A DNA stretch of 64,000 nt, from NCBI RefSeq assembly GCF_920984675.1, contig NZ_CAKLBV010000018.1, positions 21,079 through 85,078 on the forward strand, written 5' to 3'. The notes under the pieces were generated by a model. The model saw only the letters and a program-made list of their open reading frames with translations. It did no database searches and was not told where the DNA came from. Origin of the DNA: Methylobacterium sp. Leaf118. Its GTDB lineage: Bacteria > Pseudomonadota > Alphaproteobacteria > Rhizobiales > Beijerinckiaceae. This document shows positions 26,201-34,412 of the stretch, one piece after another. The first letter of the stretch is position 1. Every line of letters starts with the position of its first letter. The translations under genes and the position numbers were made by a program.

Positions 26201-26746
26201 CGGGGCGAAGCGCTCGGACAGTTCCTCATCCGAATGGCAGAGCTGCATGCCGATGCCGCCGCCGCCCGCCGTGCTCTTGAGCATCACGGGGTAGCCGATC
26301 GCCTCCGCCGCGGTGAGCGCGGTTGCGAGATCGGGCAGCAGGTCGGTGCCGGGCAGGAGCGGCACGCCGCTGGCCTTGGCGAGTTCGCGGGCCGTGTGCT
26401 TGAGCCCGAAGGCGCGCAGATGCTCCGGGCGCGGGCCGATGAAGGCGATCCCCTCCGCCGCCAGCCGCTCGGCGAAGCCGACATTCTCGGAGAGGAAGCC
26501 GTAGCCGGGATGGACGGCCTGCGCCCCCGTCGCCCGACAGGCGGCGATCACCGCCTCGATATCGAGATAGCTGTCCTTGGCGGGGGCGGGCCCGAGGCGC
26601 ACGGCCGCGTCGGCGGCGAGCACGCCCGGCGTGAAACGGTCGGCGTCGGAATAGACAGCCACGGAGGCGATGCCCATGCGCCGCAGCGTGCGCACGACCC
26701 GGGCGGCGATCTCGCCGCGATTGGCGACCAGAACCTTGGCGAACAT
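23207..26746 (-). CDS. Biotin-dependent guanidine carboxylase (urea carboxylase-type)
   Basis: 1179 residues. Order: biotin carboxylase (~1-445, MFAKVLVANRGEIAARVV, the ATP-grasp Gly loop STAGGGGIGM, EVNTRLQVEHPVTE), then the KipA/KipI-type carboxyltransferase (~450-1090, related to allophanate hydrolase subunits 2 and 1, with YMCIYGMEGPGGYQLFG), then a biotinyl domain with biotin-Lys ~1144 in ESMKMEV. Urea carboxylases share this architecture. The riboswitch, the DUF1989 pair and Asn ~997 after GRTIQVW (Asp in urea enzymes, from memory) point to guanidine as substrate, giving carboxyguanidine at the cost of ATP. ATG 26746 is chosen because GAGGGG lies 8 nt upstream; ATG 26752 and GTG 26755 are alternatives. 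Confidence 0.9.
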   Translation of the reverse strand: MFAKVLVANRGEIAARVVRTLRRMGIASVAVYSDADRFTPGVLAADAAVRLGPAPAKDSYLDIEAVIAACRATGAQAVHPGYGFLSENVGFAERLAAEGIAFIGPRPEHLRAFGLKHTARELAKASGVPLLPGTDLLPDLATALTAAEAIGYPVMLKSTAGGGGIGMQLCHSDEELSERFAPVERTARASFGDARVYLERFVARARHVEVQIFGDGRGRVVALGERDCSLQRRNQKVIEETPAPGLSDVVRARLHAAAVALAESVAYASAGTVEFIYDPDREDFSFLEVNTRLQVEHPVTEAVFGIDLVEWMVRQAAGEDPIAAAGPLVPQGAAIEARLYAEIPHADFAPSAGLLTEVRFSDSARIDGWIATGTEVTPFYDPMLAKIIVTGADRPSALAALRAALAETAVSGIETNLDYLRTIAASDLLASGRVATTALRDLAYRPGRLEVLLPGAQSSLQELPGRLGLWEVGVPPSGPMDARAFARANALVGNAAQTCALELTVSGPTLRFHADGVAALAGAAMRMTLDGQARPHGQAFPVKAGQILAIAAIEGPGQRAYLAVRGGFAAPVVLGSRATFALGAFGGHATGVLKAGDVLHLGDAPAVEAPVPAPAPLTQDWEIGVVYGPHGAPDFFQDADIADLFSAAYEVHFNSARTGVRLIGPTPRWARTDGGEAGLHPSNLHDNAYAVGAIDFTGDMPILLGPDGPSLGGFVCPAVIARDELWKMGQLRPGDTVRFRPLARPEDAALAPAAPALLTGGDAIPGSPVLARDETGPVPVAYRRQGDDNLLVEYGPMALDLGLRLRVHLLADAVRAARLPGLTDLTPGIRSLQIHYDGSALPRGRLLGLLREIEAGLPPAEAVTVPSRTVHLPLSWNDPQVALAMRKYQELVRPNAPWCPSNIAFIRRINGLPDEAAVQRIIFDARYLVMGLGDVYLGAPVATPVDPRHRLVTTKYNPARTWTPENAVGIGGAYMCIYGMEGPGGYQLFGRTIQVWNTWRITREFRPGHPWLLRPFDQIRFYPVSHDELTEARAAFPHGAYPLRIEEGTFSYAAHRAMLADNAAGIAAAAERQRAAFAAERERWKAEGLDSFVADEAGAPEIGEIPPGCAGVPTIVPGNVWKVLVREGETVAAGQTVAILESMKMEVPVTAPVAGRVREIRAQPGRTLRGGDLVALLEV

Positions 26747-26751
26747 GACCA

Positions 26752-27369
26752 TCACCCCTCGCGGACCGTCACGCGGATCGGCGTGGGGTTGAAGCCGTTG
26801 CAGGGATTGTTGATCTGCGGGCAGTTCGAGATCACGCAGATCACGTCCATCTCGGCCCTCAGCTCGACATAGTCGCCGGGCGCGGAGACTCCGTCGACGA
26901 TGGCGAGCGAGCCATCCTGCTCGATCGGCACGTTCATGAAGAAGTTGATGTTCGGCACGATGTCGCGCTTCGACAGGCCGTATTTTGCGACTTCCAGCGC
27001 AAAATTCTCGCGGCAGGCGTGGAGATACCGGGTGGCGTGGCCGAAGCGGACGGTGTTGCTCTCGCAGGAGCAGGCCCCGGCGGCGGTGTCGTGGCGCCCG
27101 CAGGAATCGGCGGTGACGGTGAGCATCACCCGGCCCTCGCTCGACATCACCCGCGTGCCGGTCGTGACATAGGCCGCGCCCTGCACCCGCACGGTGTCCT
27201 GCGCGGAGTAGCGCTCGGTGAGATCGTCGGCCCGATAGAACAGGGTGTCGACGGCCTGGCAGCCGTGGCTGTCCTCGATGCGGAGGGTCTGGCCGGCCCG
27301 CACCAGGGTCGAGAAGGGGGCCTGCGCCGGCACGATCTGATCGAAGAGCGCGGTCACGGGATCGGTCAT
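26752..27369 (-). CDS. DUF1989 protein, carboxyguanidine deiminase subunit (urea carboxylase-associated)
   Basis: 205 residues. It contains LRIEDSHGCQAVDTLFY, MLTVTADSCGRHDTAAG followed by ACSCES, and FFMNVPIEQDG and VISNCPQINNPCNGFNPTPI near the end, the standard DUF1989 pattern. In guanidine-degrading bacteria two such proteins (CgdA/CgdB) form carboxyguanidine deiminase, which converts carboxyguanidine to allophanate and ammonia. This subunit keeps the Cys-rich CSC segment, a likely metal site; the neighbour at 27384 does not. I do not assign which one is CgdA. GGGAG lies 9 nt before ATG 27369, and the stop lies next to the carboxylase start. Confidence 0.88.
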   Translation of the reverse strand: MTDPVTALFDQIVPAQAPFSTLVRAGQTLRIEDSHGCQAVDTLFYRADDLTERYSAQDTVRVQGAAYVTTGTRVMSSEGRVMLTVTADSCGRHDTAAGACSCESNTVRFGHATRYLHACRENFALEVAKYGLSKRDIVPNINFFMNVPIEQDGSLAIVDGVSAPGDYVELRAEMDVICVISNCPQINNPCNGFNPTPIRVTVREG

Positions 27370-27383
27370 GGCTCGCATCTCCC

Positions 27384-28196
27384 TCAGAGGCCGGCGAAGG
27401 CGGTGTTCTCGAAGCCGCGCACGGCCTCGATCGTGGCGGTGCGGCAGAGGTCGTCCGCCGCCGGGGGCGGGGCCCGGAAGCGGGTGACGGCGACCGGGCT
27501 CGGCGCGTAATCGGGCGCCGGATCGAGGGGGTGGGGGCAGTTCGAGAGGGCGACGATCAGGTCCATCTCGGCGCGCAGATCCACGAAGTCGCCCGTGACG
27601 CGGCCGGCATCGTTCCAGGCGAAGCGCCCCTCCGGCCCGACCACGACGGGGGCGAAGAACGAGAGGCAGGCCGGGATGTCGCGCCGCTCCAGGCCGCGCT
27701 TGAGCGCGGCGAGCACGAGGTTGTCGCGGGTGTTGCGGTGGGGGCCGCCCGGATACCGGTCGGCGTTCGCGCTCGCGTTGGAGCCGCCGACCAGCGCGTC
27801 GTGGGCGCCGCAGGAATCCTCGATCATCGACAGCATCACGCGGCCCATGTCGGAGAACAGCACCCGGCCCTTGCCGAGCGAGGCCGTCCACTGGACCTTG
27901 ACGGTGTCGGCGGTGTTCAGCCGCTCGCTCGGATCGGCGGCCGACCACGCGACGAGGGCGACGCTCGACGGGCCGTGGTCGAGGCCGAGCCGCAGCGCCT
28001 CGCCGGCTTTCAGCGCGGTGGTCCAGTACCAGCCGCCGGGGAGGGTCTCGCGGTGGAGGATCGCCCCCGCGTCGAGGGGCACGCCGCCGCGGGGGCTCGG
28101 GCCGGGCAGGGCGCGCGGGGCGTGGCCCTGGCCCGCCCGCTTCAGCGCCTCGTAGCGGCGGCGGTTCTCCGCAATCACGCTCGCTTCGTCCGACAT
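27384..28196 (-). CDS. DUF1989 protein, second carboxyguanidine deiminase subunit
   Basis: 270 residues. Same fold as the 26752 gene product: EALRLGLDHGPSSVALVAWS, MLSMIEDSCGAHDALVGGSN, FFAPVVVGPEGRFAWND and ALSNCPHPLDPAPDYAPSPV. The Cys pair following SCG in the sister subunit is replaced by Ser/Ala (GGSNASANADRY), suggesting that only one partner carries the full metal site. It has a longer N-terminus (about 70 extra residues). Start ATG 28196 gives MSDEASVIAENRRRYEAL. It lies 14 nt upstream of its partner. Confidence 0.87.
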   Translation of the reverse strand: MSDEASVIAENRRRYEALKRAGQGHAPRALPGPSPRGGVPLDAGAILHRETLPGGWYWTTALKAGEALRLGLDHGPSSVALVAWSAADPSERLNTADTVKVQWTASLGKGRVLFSDMGRVMLSMIEDSCGAHDALVGGSNASANADRYPGGPHRNTRDNLVLAALKRGLERRDIPACLSFFAPVVVGPEGRFAWNDAGRVTGDFVDLRAEMDLIVALSNCPHPLDPAPDYAPSPVAVTRFRAPPPAADDLCRTATIEAVRGFENTAFAGL

Positions 28197-28339
28197 GGTC
28201 GTGTCTCCGATGGGGCCGGGTCGTCCCGGCCGGAGAGCCCTGTCGCGGCCGGGCCGTCCCGGCAGGCCGAATGGGGTGTCGAGGTCCTGTCCCATCGTCC
28301 CCCCGCAGCCTGAGGCGGAGATCGGATGGTCACGGGCCG

Positions 28340-28699
28340 TCAGGCGCCGGGCACCTCGTAGACAGCGAAGAGCTTTCGCGCCGGCTCGACGATCTCCCAG
28401 GTGCCGGTGAAGCCGGCGGGCGAGACGAAGGCGTCGCCGGCCCGGAAGGTCGTGCGCGTCCCGGCCTCGTCGGTGACGACGATGACGCCCTCCAGGAGGT
28501 GGCAGAACTCGTTCTCGGTGAAGACGACCCGCCACGTCCCCGGCTGCGCCGCCCAGGTGCCGGCGGAGAAGCGCCCATCGGCGCTGGTGAAGGGGAGGGT
28601 GGCGGTCTGGACGGGATCGCCGGCCAGGATGCGTTCGGGGGCCGGCCGGTAGGTCGAGGGTTCGGCGGCGGCATTCGCGAAGGCGATGACGGTCTTCAT
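28340..28699 (-). CDS. Cupin domain protein (DUF861/EutQ-like)
   Basis: 119 residues, a single beta-barrel. It shows GTWAAQPGTWRVVFTENEFCHLLEGVI and GDAFVSPAGFTGTWEIVE, the two cupin motifs of the DUF861 branch, which includes EutQ-like and ureidoglycine aminohydrolase-like proteins. One metal ligand set (E-x-C-H near ENEFCHLLEG) seems present. DUF861 cupins often sit beside DUF1989 or amidohydrolase genes; a role in processing a nitrogenous intermediate is possible but unproven. Confidence 0.85.
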   Translation of the reverse strand: MKTVIAFANAAAEPSTYRPAPERILAGDPVQTATLPFTSADGRFSAGTWAAQPGTWRVVFTENEFCHLLEGVIVVTDEAGTRTTFRAGDAFVSPAGFTGTWEIVEPARKLFAVYEVPGA

Positions 28700-28711
28700 G
28701 GAAGCCTCGGC

Positions 28712-30085
28712 CTAGAACAGGTGGCTGTAGCGTTCGATCTCCCACGGGCTCACCGTGAGATGGTAGGCGTTCCACTCCGCGCGCTTGGTGCGGATGAACT
28801 CTTCGCGCAGGCCCGAGCCCAGGGTCGCCTCGACCAGGGGATCGGCGGCGAAGGCCTCGATGGCCTCCTGCAGGGTCTGGGGCAGGAAGCCGATGCCACG
28901 CGCCCGGCGCTCGCCGTCGCTGAGCGCGTAGAGGTTGTCCTCGTTGGGCGCGCCGGGGTCGATCCGCTCGCGCACGCCCTCCAGCCCGGCCGCGAGCACC
29001 AGGGCGGCGGCGAGGTAGGGGTTCACCGCGCCGTCCGCGTTGCGGCTCTCGCAGCGCCCGCCGCCGGCCGGCACGCGCACCGAGTTGGTGCGGTTGTTCG
29101 AGCCGTAGGAATTGAACACCGGCGCCCAGGAGAAGCCCGCCATGGCGCCCTGGCGCACGAGGCGCTTGTAGCTGTTCACCGTGGGGGCGAAGGCGGCGCA
29201 GAGCGCCCGGCCGTGGCGCAGCACGCCGCCGATGAAGTGGTAGCCGGTCTCGGTCAGGCCGAGCCCGCGGGGATCGTCGCCGGGGGCGCAGGCGAACAGG
29301 TTGCGGCCGGTCTCGATGTCGGAGAGCGACATGTTGAAATGCGCGCCGTTGCCGGTGCGGTCGGCGAAGGGCTTGGGCATCATCGTGGCGATCAGCCCTT
29401 CCTCCTTCGCGTAATGCTTCGTCATCATGCGGAAGAAGGTCAGCCGGTCGCAGCTCGTGAGCGCGTCGGCGTATTGGAAGTCGAACTCGAACTGGCCGTT
29501 GGCGTCCTCGTGGTCGAAGGAATACAGGTCCCAGCCGAGGTCGTTGATCGTGGTCGCGACCTTGTCGAGCCAGGAGAAGTTGTCGATGAAGCCGCGCACG
29601 TCGTAGCAGGGCTTCACGAGCTTATCGTCCGGGACGGGCGTGTGCAGCGAGCCGTCGGCGGCCTGACGCAGCAGAAAGATCTCGCACTCGATGCCGAGGT
29701 TGAAGCCGAACCCCATCGCCTCGGCCTGCGCCAGCACGGTCTTGAGGGCGACGCGGGTCGAGAGCGGGTAGGGCTTGCCCTGGAAGGTTAGGTCGGCGGG
29801 CGCCCAGGCGAGCTTGGGCTCCCAGGGCAGGGGGATCACCCGCGACAGGTCGGGGACGGACGTGAGTTCGTCCTCGTTCGGCGCCTGGCCCAGCCCGTCG
29901 AGGGCGTAGCCGGTGTAGCGCTCGGAGCCCGCCGCCATCTGCGGCAGGTGATCGAGCGGCACCACCTTGGCCTTCTGCGCGCCGTGGATGTCGACATAGG
30001 CGCCGATGACGTATTTGACGCCCTTGGATCGCAGATCCTCCTGCACGACGCGCACCTGCGGGTCGATGTCGGACGCGTGGCCCAT
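28712..30085 (-). CDS. glnT: Glutamine synthetase family protein, GSIII/GlnT type
   Basis: 457 residues. It carries [15 protein letters not shown] (metal-binding Glu of GS), [13 protein letters not shown], the ATP-site Arg region [12 protein letters not shown], and [23 protein letters not shown]. It belongs to the GlnT branch, which includes glutamine synthetase III-like enzymes and gamma-glutamylmethylamide synthetase of methylotrophs. It lies 4 bp after the creatininase-like gene within the guanidine operon, so it probably ligates released ammonia or methylamine to glutamate. Which amine it prefers cannot be told from the sequence. Confidence 0.9.
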   Translation of the reverse strand: MGHASDIDPQVRVVQEDLRSKGVKYVIGAYVDIHGAQKAKVVPLDHLPQMAAGSERYTGYALDGLGQAPNEDELTSVPDLSRVIPLPWEPKLAWAPADLTFQGKPYPLSTRVALKTVLAQAEAMGFGFNLGIECEIFLLRQAADGSLHTPVPDDKLVKPCYDVRGFIDNFSWLDKVATTINDLGWDLYSFDHEDANGQFEFDFQYADALTSCDRLTFFRMMTKHYAKEEGLIATMMPKPFADRTGNGAHFNMSLSDIETGRNLFACAPGDDPRGLGLTETGYHFIGGVLRHGRALCAAFAPTVNSYKRLVRQGAMAGFSWAPVFNSYGSNNRTNSVRVPAGGGRCESRNADGAVNPYLAAALVLAAGLEGVRERIDPGAPNEDNLYALSDGERRARGIGFLPQTLQEAIEAFAADPLVEATLGSGLREEFIRTKRAEWNAYHLTVSPWEIERYSHLF

Positions 30086-30089
30086 GGTG

Positions 30090-30890
30090 TCAGGCTCCTT
30101 GAGGGACGACGGCCGGGCCGTCGTAGGAATGGGGGAGGGGCGGGGTCTCGGTCAGGCCGCGGCGGACGAGGGCGGTCAGGTCCTCGACCATCCAGGCGAA
30201 GAGTTCGGCGCCCTCCGCCGGGGTCGCCTGCGAGGGGGTGCCGGTGACGCCGTTGCGGCTGGTGCGGTTGACCGGGTGGGCGAAGACGAGGCCGCCGGTC
30301 CGGTCGGGATCGTCGGCCCCGGCGATGCGCGCCGCGCGGACGAGGGCGGGGGCGAGCGCCTGCATCAGGGCGGTCTCGGCCCGGTTGGCGTGCCAATCCT
30401 CCGCATCCATGAAGTGGGCCGCGCGCACCCGCTCGCTGACGGTGGCGGTGTTGACGAGCGCCACCATCAGGTCGTCGTGGGCCGCCCGCAGCACTTCGAG
30501 CGCGCAGCGCAAGGGGGCGGCGTTGGTGACGTGGGCGTTGACGAGGAAGAGGCGGCGCACGCCCGAATGGTAGGCCTGGGTTCCGATCTGCCGGACGAGG
30601 TCGGTCATCAGGATCGGGTCGAGGGCGAGGGTGCCGGGCCAGCGCCGGGAATGGCCGAGGGAGCAGCCATAGGGGAGGGTGGGCAGCGTCAGAACGCGGG
30701 TGCGCGCCGAGACCTCGCGGCAGAGGGCCTCCGCCAGCACGAAATCCATGCCGCAGCCGAGATGCGGCCCGTGCTGCTCGGTGGCGCCGACGGGCAGGAG
30801 CGCGGCGCCCGCCCCAATGCCGAGATCGCCGGGGATCTCCTCCCAGGTGCGCTCGGACCAGAGCACGGGGCGGGTGGGGAGGGCGCTCAT
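30090..30890 (-). CDS. Creatininase family amidohydrolase
   Basis: 266 residues. The metal-site motifs of the family are visible: [13 protein letters not shown] with [32 protein letters not shown] (N-x-H-x-x-N; most relatives have NGHGGN) and [12 protein letters not shown]. Family members hydrolyse creatinine, creatinine-like lactams or formamides in cofactor biosynthesis. Its place in a guanidine-riboswitch operon suggests a cyclic or acylated guanidino compound as substrate. The start ATG overlaps the stop of the ATPase gene by 4 nt, so expression is coupled. The altered N-A-H-V-T-N motif may mark a distinct subfamily. Confidence 0.88.
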   Translation of the reverse strand: MSALPTRPVLWSERTWEEIPGDLGIGAGAALLPVGATEQHGPHLGCGMDFVLAEALCREVSARTRVLTLPTLPYGCSLGHSRRWPGTLALDPILMTDLVRQIGTQAYHSGVRRLFLVNAHVTNAAPLRCALEVLRAAHDDLMVALVNTATVSERVRAAHFMDAEDWHANRAETALMQALAPALVRAARIAGADDPDRTGGLVFAHPVNRTSRNGVTGTPSQATPAEGAELFAWMVEDLTALVRRGLTETPPLPHSYDGPAVVPQGA

Positions 30891-31837
30891 TCGACCTCGT
30901 CCCCCACGCTCGCCATCCGGGTGACCATGTCGAGGCCGCCGAGATCGGCCGGGCCGTCGGCCTCCGCCTCACTGGGGTGGATCAGCGCGTCGAGCCGCGT
31001 GCGGGTGGCGCGGAATTCCGGCGTCAGGGCCTGGCCCGGATGGCGGGGCCGCGGCACCGGGACCTCGATCAGCTCCTCGACCGCGCCGGGATGGGCCTTG
31101 AGCACGAGGATGCGGTCGGCGAGATAGATCGCCTCGTCGAGGTCGTGGGTGATGAAGACGATGGTGATGTCGATCTTGCGCCAGATCTCGATCAGGTAGG
31201 CCTGCATCCGCGCCCGCGACTGGGTGTCGAGCGCCGAGAACGGCTCGTCCATCAAGAGGATGCGCGGGCGCATGGCGAGCGCCCGGGCGATCGCCACGCG
31301 CTGCTTCATGCCGCCCGAGAGCTGATGCGGATAGGCGTCGGCGAAGCGCTCCAGGCCGATCAGGGCGAGCCATTGCGACGCCTCGCGCTCGGCGACGTGG
31401 CGCGCCTCGCCGTTCTCCTCGAGCCCGAAGGCGACGTTGCGCTTGACGGTGAGCCAGGGGAACAGGGTGTAGCCCTGGAACACCATGCCCCGGTCGGCGC
31501 CCGGCCCCGAGACCGGGACGCCGCCGACGCTGACGCGGCCCGAACTCATGGTCTCGAGCCCGGCGAGGATGCGCACGAAGGTGGACTTGCCGCAGCCCGA
31601 CGGCCCGACCACGCAGAGGAATTCGCGGCGGTGGGTGACGAGATCGATGCCGCGCAGGGCCACGGTCTCGGCGCCGTCCGTGTTGCGGAACACCTTGCCG
31701 AGGCCCTCCACCCGCAAGGCGACGTCGCGGGCCTTCAGACGATCGAAGCGGGCGCGGACGGGCGCGCACTGGGTGCGGTAATCACACGGCTCGGTCGTCA
31801 GCGGGATGGGAGCGGACGCGCTCATGCCCTCGCTCAT
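30887..31837 (-). CDS. ABC transporter ATPase (SsuB/TauB-type), guanidine operon
   Basis: 316 residues. It has Walker [18 protein letters not shown]-loop [11 protein letters not shown], signature [15 protein letters not shown], Walker [14 protein letters not shown] and H-loop [10 protein letters not shown], all intact. It has an extra ~40-residue N-terminal segment and a C-terminal extension of ~50 residues. It pairs with the permease (4-nt overlap) and the binding protein upstream. It energises uptake of the operon's substrate across the inner membrane. Confidence 0.95.
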   Translation of the reverse strand: MSEGMSASAPIPLTTEPCDYRTQCAPVRARFDRLKARDVALRVEGLGKVFRNTDGAETVALRGIDLVTHRREFLCVVGPSGCGKSTFVRILAGLETMSSGRVSVGGVPVSGPGADRGMVFQGYTLFPWLTVKRNVAFGLEENGEARHVAEREASQWLALIGLERFADAYPHQLSGGMKQRVAIARALAMRPRILLMDEPFSALDTQSRARMQAYLIEIWRKIDITIVFITHDLDEAIYLADRILVLKAHPGAVEELIEVPVPRPRHPGQALTPEFRATRTRLDALIHPSEAEADGPADLGGLDMVTRMASVGDEVE

Positions 31838-32901
31838 GCCTCGGCCCTCGCATAGGGGAACAGGCGGCGGCCGATCAGCGCCAGGGCGATGTCGGTGGCG
31901 ATGCCGACGAGCCCGATCACGAGGATCGCCGCGTAGACGTTGTCGAAGTGCTGGTAGCGGGCCTGCTGGGTGATGAAGAAGGTGATGCCCGACGAGGTGC
32001 CGATCAGCTCGGCGACGATCAGGTAGGTCCAGGCCCAGCCGAGCAGGATGCGCTGGTCGCGGTAGATCTGCGGCAGCACCGCCGGCACGATCACCCGGCG
32101 GATCAGGCGCAGGTTGCGCGAGCCCATGGTGAGCGCGGCCTCGATCAGCAGGGGATCGACCCGGCGCGTGGTGTTGGCGATGACGAGCACCTGCTGGAAG
32201 AAGGTGCCGATGACGATGATGGCGATCTTCGGCCCGTCATAGATCCCGAGGATCGCGACCATCAGCGCCCCGAAGGCGGGGGCGGGCAGGTAGCGCACGA
32301 ACTCGATCACGGGCTCGGTCAGCCGGGCGATCGTCGGTTGCGCCCCGCAGAGGATGCCCAGCGGCACGCCGACCAGGGAGGAGATCGTGAAGCCCCAGAC
32401 GATGATCTGGATCGAGTGCCACAGGCTCGCGGGCAGCCAGATCGTGTCGCGCTGCGGCGGGGGGGCCGAGAGCGCGGTCCAGAAGGCCACCACGACCTCG
32501 TGCGGCGCGGGCAAATAGACCGGGTTGGCGGGCCGTCCCTCGGGCGACGCGGTGCCGGCGCCCTGGGCCGCCGCGACCTCCTCGGAAAAGGCCGCCCGCG
32601 GCACCCGCATGCCGGGCTCCATCCAGGCGACGTCGCCGGGATTGGTCACCTCGACCAGCGGGTGCCACAGGAAGGGCAGGTAGGAGACCGCCGCCCACAG
32701 GCCGAGCGGGAGCAGGAAGGAGAGCAGGGTGAGCGCCGCGCCCCGACGCCGGGTCAGCGGGCGCGGCGCGCCGACCCAGGAGCGCCGCACCCGCCGGGCA
32801 ACCGGAGCGGCACCCGCCACCGGCGGGCGCGGGGCGACCGCGACCGCCGGACCGGCGTTCCCCTCGGGACGAGGCTGAGGCAGCGGGGCGCGCATCCTCA
32901 A
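31834..32901 (-). CDS. ABC transporter permease (NitT/TauT family), guanidine operon
   Basis: 355 residues. A Pro/Arg-rich cytoplasmic N-terminus precedes helix 1 ([16 protein letters not shown]). A ~80-residue periplasmic insert follows, then about five more helices with the EAA-loop [25 protein letters not shown], which contacts the ATPase. The large insert before the core is unusual compared with SsuC/TauC (about 260 residues) but is seen in guanidine-associated permeases, as I recall. It overlaps the ATPase start by 4 nt. Confidence 0.93.
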   Translation of the reverse strand: MRMRAPLPQPRPEGNAGPAVAVAPRPPVAGAAPVARRVRRSWVGAPRPLTRRRGAALTLLSFLLPLGLWAAVSYLPFLWHPLVEVTNPGDVAWMEPGMRVPRAAFSEEVAAAQGAGTASPEGRPANPVYLPAPHEVVVAFWTALSAPPPQRDTIWLPASLWHSIQIIVWGFTISSLVGVPLGILCGAQPTIARLTEPVIEFVRYLPAPAFGALMVAILGIYDGPKIAIIVIGTFFQQVLVIANTTRRVDPLLIEAALTMGSRNLRLIRRVIVPAVLPQIYRDQRILLGWAWTYLIVAELIGTSSGITFFITQQARYQHFDNVYAAILVIGLVGIATDIALALIGRRLFPYARAEA

Positions 32902-32905
32902 GCCC

Positions 32906-33916
32906 TCACTTGCCGTCGGTGAGAGCGGGGTCGATGGCGCTCTTCACGTCCTGCGGGGCCTTGTAGACCTCGAACTTGACGTTGAAGGCGTCCGCGTGCC
33001 GGCTCGATCCGTAGAGCGAGCCGAACCCGTCGGCGTCCTTCATCACGGCGCGGCCCTCGGCGAGCTTGAGGAGCCGCGTGCCCTTCAGGAAGCGGGTGAA
33101 GATGTCGGGCCCGACCCCGACCTTGGCCGCCATGATGGCGACCGCGTCGGCCTGCGTCTTCGGGTCCTCGATATAGGCGACCACCCGGTCCCAGAGACCG
33201 ACCAGCTTGATCCACTCGGCGCGGCGCGCGGCGAGGCTCGCGGGCGTGACCGTGACCACGTCGTAGATCAGGCCGGGCCGGTCGGCCGAGGTGTAGAGCG
33301 GCCGGGCGCCGGCCGCACCGCGCATCGCCTGGCCGGCGATCGGCTGCCACGCGCCGATGGCCGCGACGTCGCCGGAGGCGAGGATCTGCGGCGTCTCGTT
33401 GGTCTTGGCGTTGACGAGCGTGACGTCGCTCTCCTTGATCCCGGCCTTCTGCAGGCCGTCGATCAGGAGCAGGTGCTCGACGAGGCCGACCTCCAGGCCG
33501 ACCTTCTTGCCCTTGAGATCGGCGAGCGTCTTCACCCCCGGCTTGCCGACGATCATGTCGTTGCCGTTCGAGTAGTCGGTCAGCAGGATCATGACGTTCT
33601 TGGCACCGTTGCCGCTCATCACGAGGGCGTCGCCGTTGGTGCAGGTCACCGCATCGAGCTTGCCGGCGGAGAAGGCGTCCATGGAGGCCGAGTAGTCGAA
33701 CCACTCGAACTTCGCGTCGATGCCGGCCTCCTTGAGCCAGCCCTTCTCGATAGCGACCTGCCACGCCACCCAGCCCGGCCAGTCGCTGTAGCCGATGCGC
33801 AGCGGCTCGGCGGCCTGTGCGGCGGGGGCGACGAGGAGCCCGAGGGCGAGGGTCAGGGCGGACAGGCCGCGCCGGAGGCCCGTGAGACCGCCGATGGCCA
33901 GGGTCGGGATACGCAT
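32906..33916 (-). CDS. ABC transporter substrate-binding protein (NMT1/SsuA-like), guanidine operon
   Basis: 336 residues, first gene after the riboswitch. The signal peptide ends near PAAQAAEP. The mature protein begins LRIGYSDWPGWVAWQVAIEK, followed by SMDAFSAGKLDAVTCTNGDAL and DLKGKKVGLEVGLVEHLLL, typical of the NMT1/OpuAC-like binding proteins. ATG 33916 is preferred because AGGAG lies 7 nt upstream; the frame is open nine codons further. It is the specificity component of the importer. From the riboswitch context, the ligand is probably guanidine or a guanidino compound, but a urea-type ligand cannot be excluded. Confidence 0.93.
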   Translation of the reverse strand: MRIPTLAIGGLTGLRRGLSALTLALGLLVAPAAQAAEPLRIGYSDWPGWVAWQVAIEKGWLKEAGIDAKFEWFDYSASMDAFSAGKLDAVTCTNGDALVMSGNGAKNVMILLTDYSNGNDMIVGKPGVKTLADLKGKKVGLEVGLVEHLLLIDGLQKAGIKESDVTLVNAKTNETPQILASGDVAAIGAWQPIAGQAMRGAAGARPLYTSADRPGLIYDVVTVTPASLAARRAEWIKLVGLWDRVVAYIEDPKTQADAVAIMAAKVGVGPDIFTRFLKGTRLLKLAEGRAVMKDADGFGSLYGSSRHADAFNVKFEVYKAPQDVKSAIDPALTDGK

Positions 33917-34312
33917 GTCTCGTCTCCTGAGAAGGGCCGCCATGGGCGCGAGCGGAAGCCTTCCGCCGGACGGCCGGGGTTCAGCTCGCCCCCGCCTTCG
34001 CGGCGGGCGACCTGTCGGGGGATGCAGGGGAGGGTGCCGGGACCGGGCGGGTCGCCGCGATCACGGCCCCGCCGCGAGCGCCGGGGCGGCGGTCTGCGAA
34101 CGTGAGGTCAGGCCGCGTCTCGGCGCAGCGGATCGAAGGCCCGGCGGCCTCGTCATCGGTTCTACGAAGACGATACCGGGCAGGCATCGCGCGAGATCGG
34201 GTATCGGCGATACAAAGAGTGGGAATTGAGGGACCGCACGGAGCATACTTTCCCTTCCAAGACAGAAGGAGATTGTACAAGACCTACCCTTGCCAATCTC
34301 TGGCTGGTGAGG
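33917..34312 (-). other. Long 5' leader between riboswitch and first gene
   Basis: About 395 nt of untranslated leader. Just after the aptamer, AGACCU (overlapping the aptamer's 3' end) can pair with AGGUCU about 30 nt downstream, a possible alternative stem of the expression platform. I see no intrinsic terminator with a U-run, so control may act through Rho or translation. A frame starting at 34280 (MYNLLLSWKGK) lies in the leader but looks non-coding. Confidence 0.5.
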
Positions 34313-34412
34313 TCTCCCGGGCTTTTATCCCGCCGTGCATCCGGGCGGATGTCTCCCGCCGCGGCAACCGCTCTCGGACCGATCACATCTTCTCAGATGC
34401 TGGAACCCTAGC
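34313..34412 (-). promoter_or_regulatory. Guanidine-I riboswitch (ykkC-yxkD subtype 1)
   Basis: Read on the minus strand, the conserved blocks occur in order and at normal spacing: CUAGGGUUCC at 34411-34402, GGUCCGAGAG at about 34380-34371, and ACGGCGGGAUAAAAGCCCGG followed by GAGA ending at 34313. These are the signature elements of the ykkC class that binds free guanidinium and turns genes on. Related ykkC subtypes sense ppGpp or PRPP, but those control amino-acid or purine genes; the DUF1989/carboxylase context here fits guanidine. It precedes the whole leftward operon. Confidence 0.95.

Noticed and set aside
23633..26872. 1079-codon open frame on the plus strand
   Set aside because: It is exactly antisense to the guanidine carboxylase gene; long antisense frames are expected at this GC content, and its residues (many Arg, Gly, Asp, His) match no family.
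23207..28196. Reading as a urea degradation operon
   Set aside because: No allophanate hydrolase, urea transporter or urease is adjacent; the riboswitch and Asn at the discriminating site favour guanidine.
33981..34280. 99-codon minus-strand frame in the riboswitch leader
   Set aside because: It lies inside the leader RNA, lacks a ribosome binding site, and has random composition.
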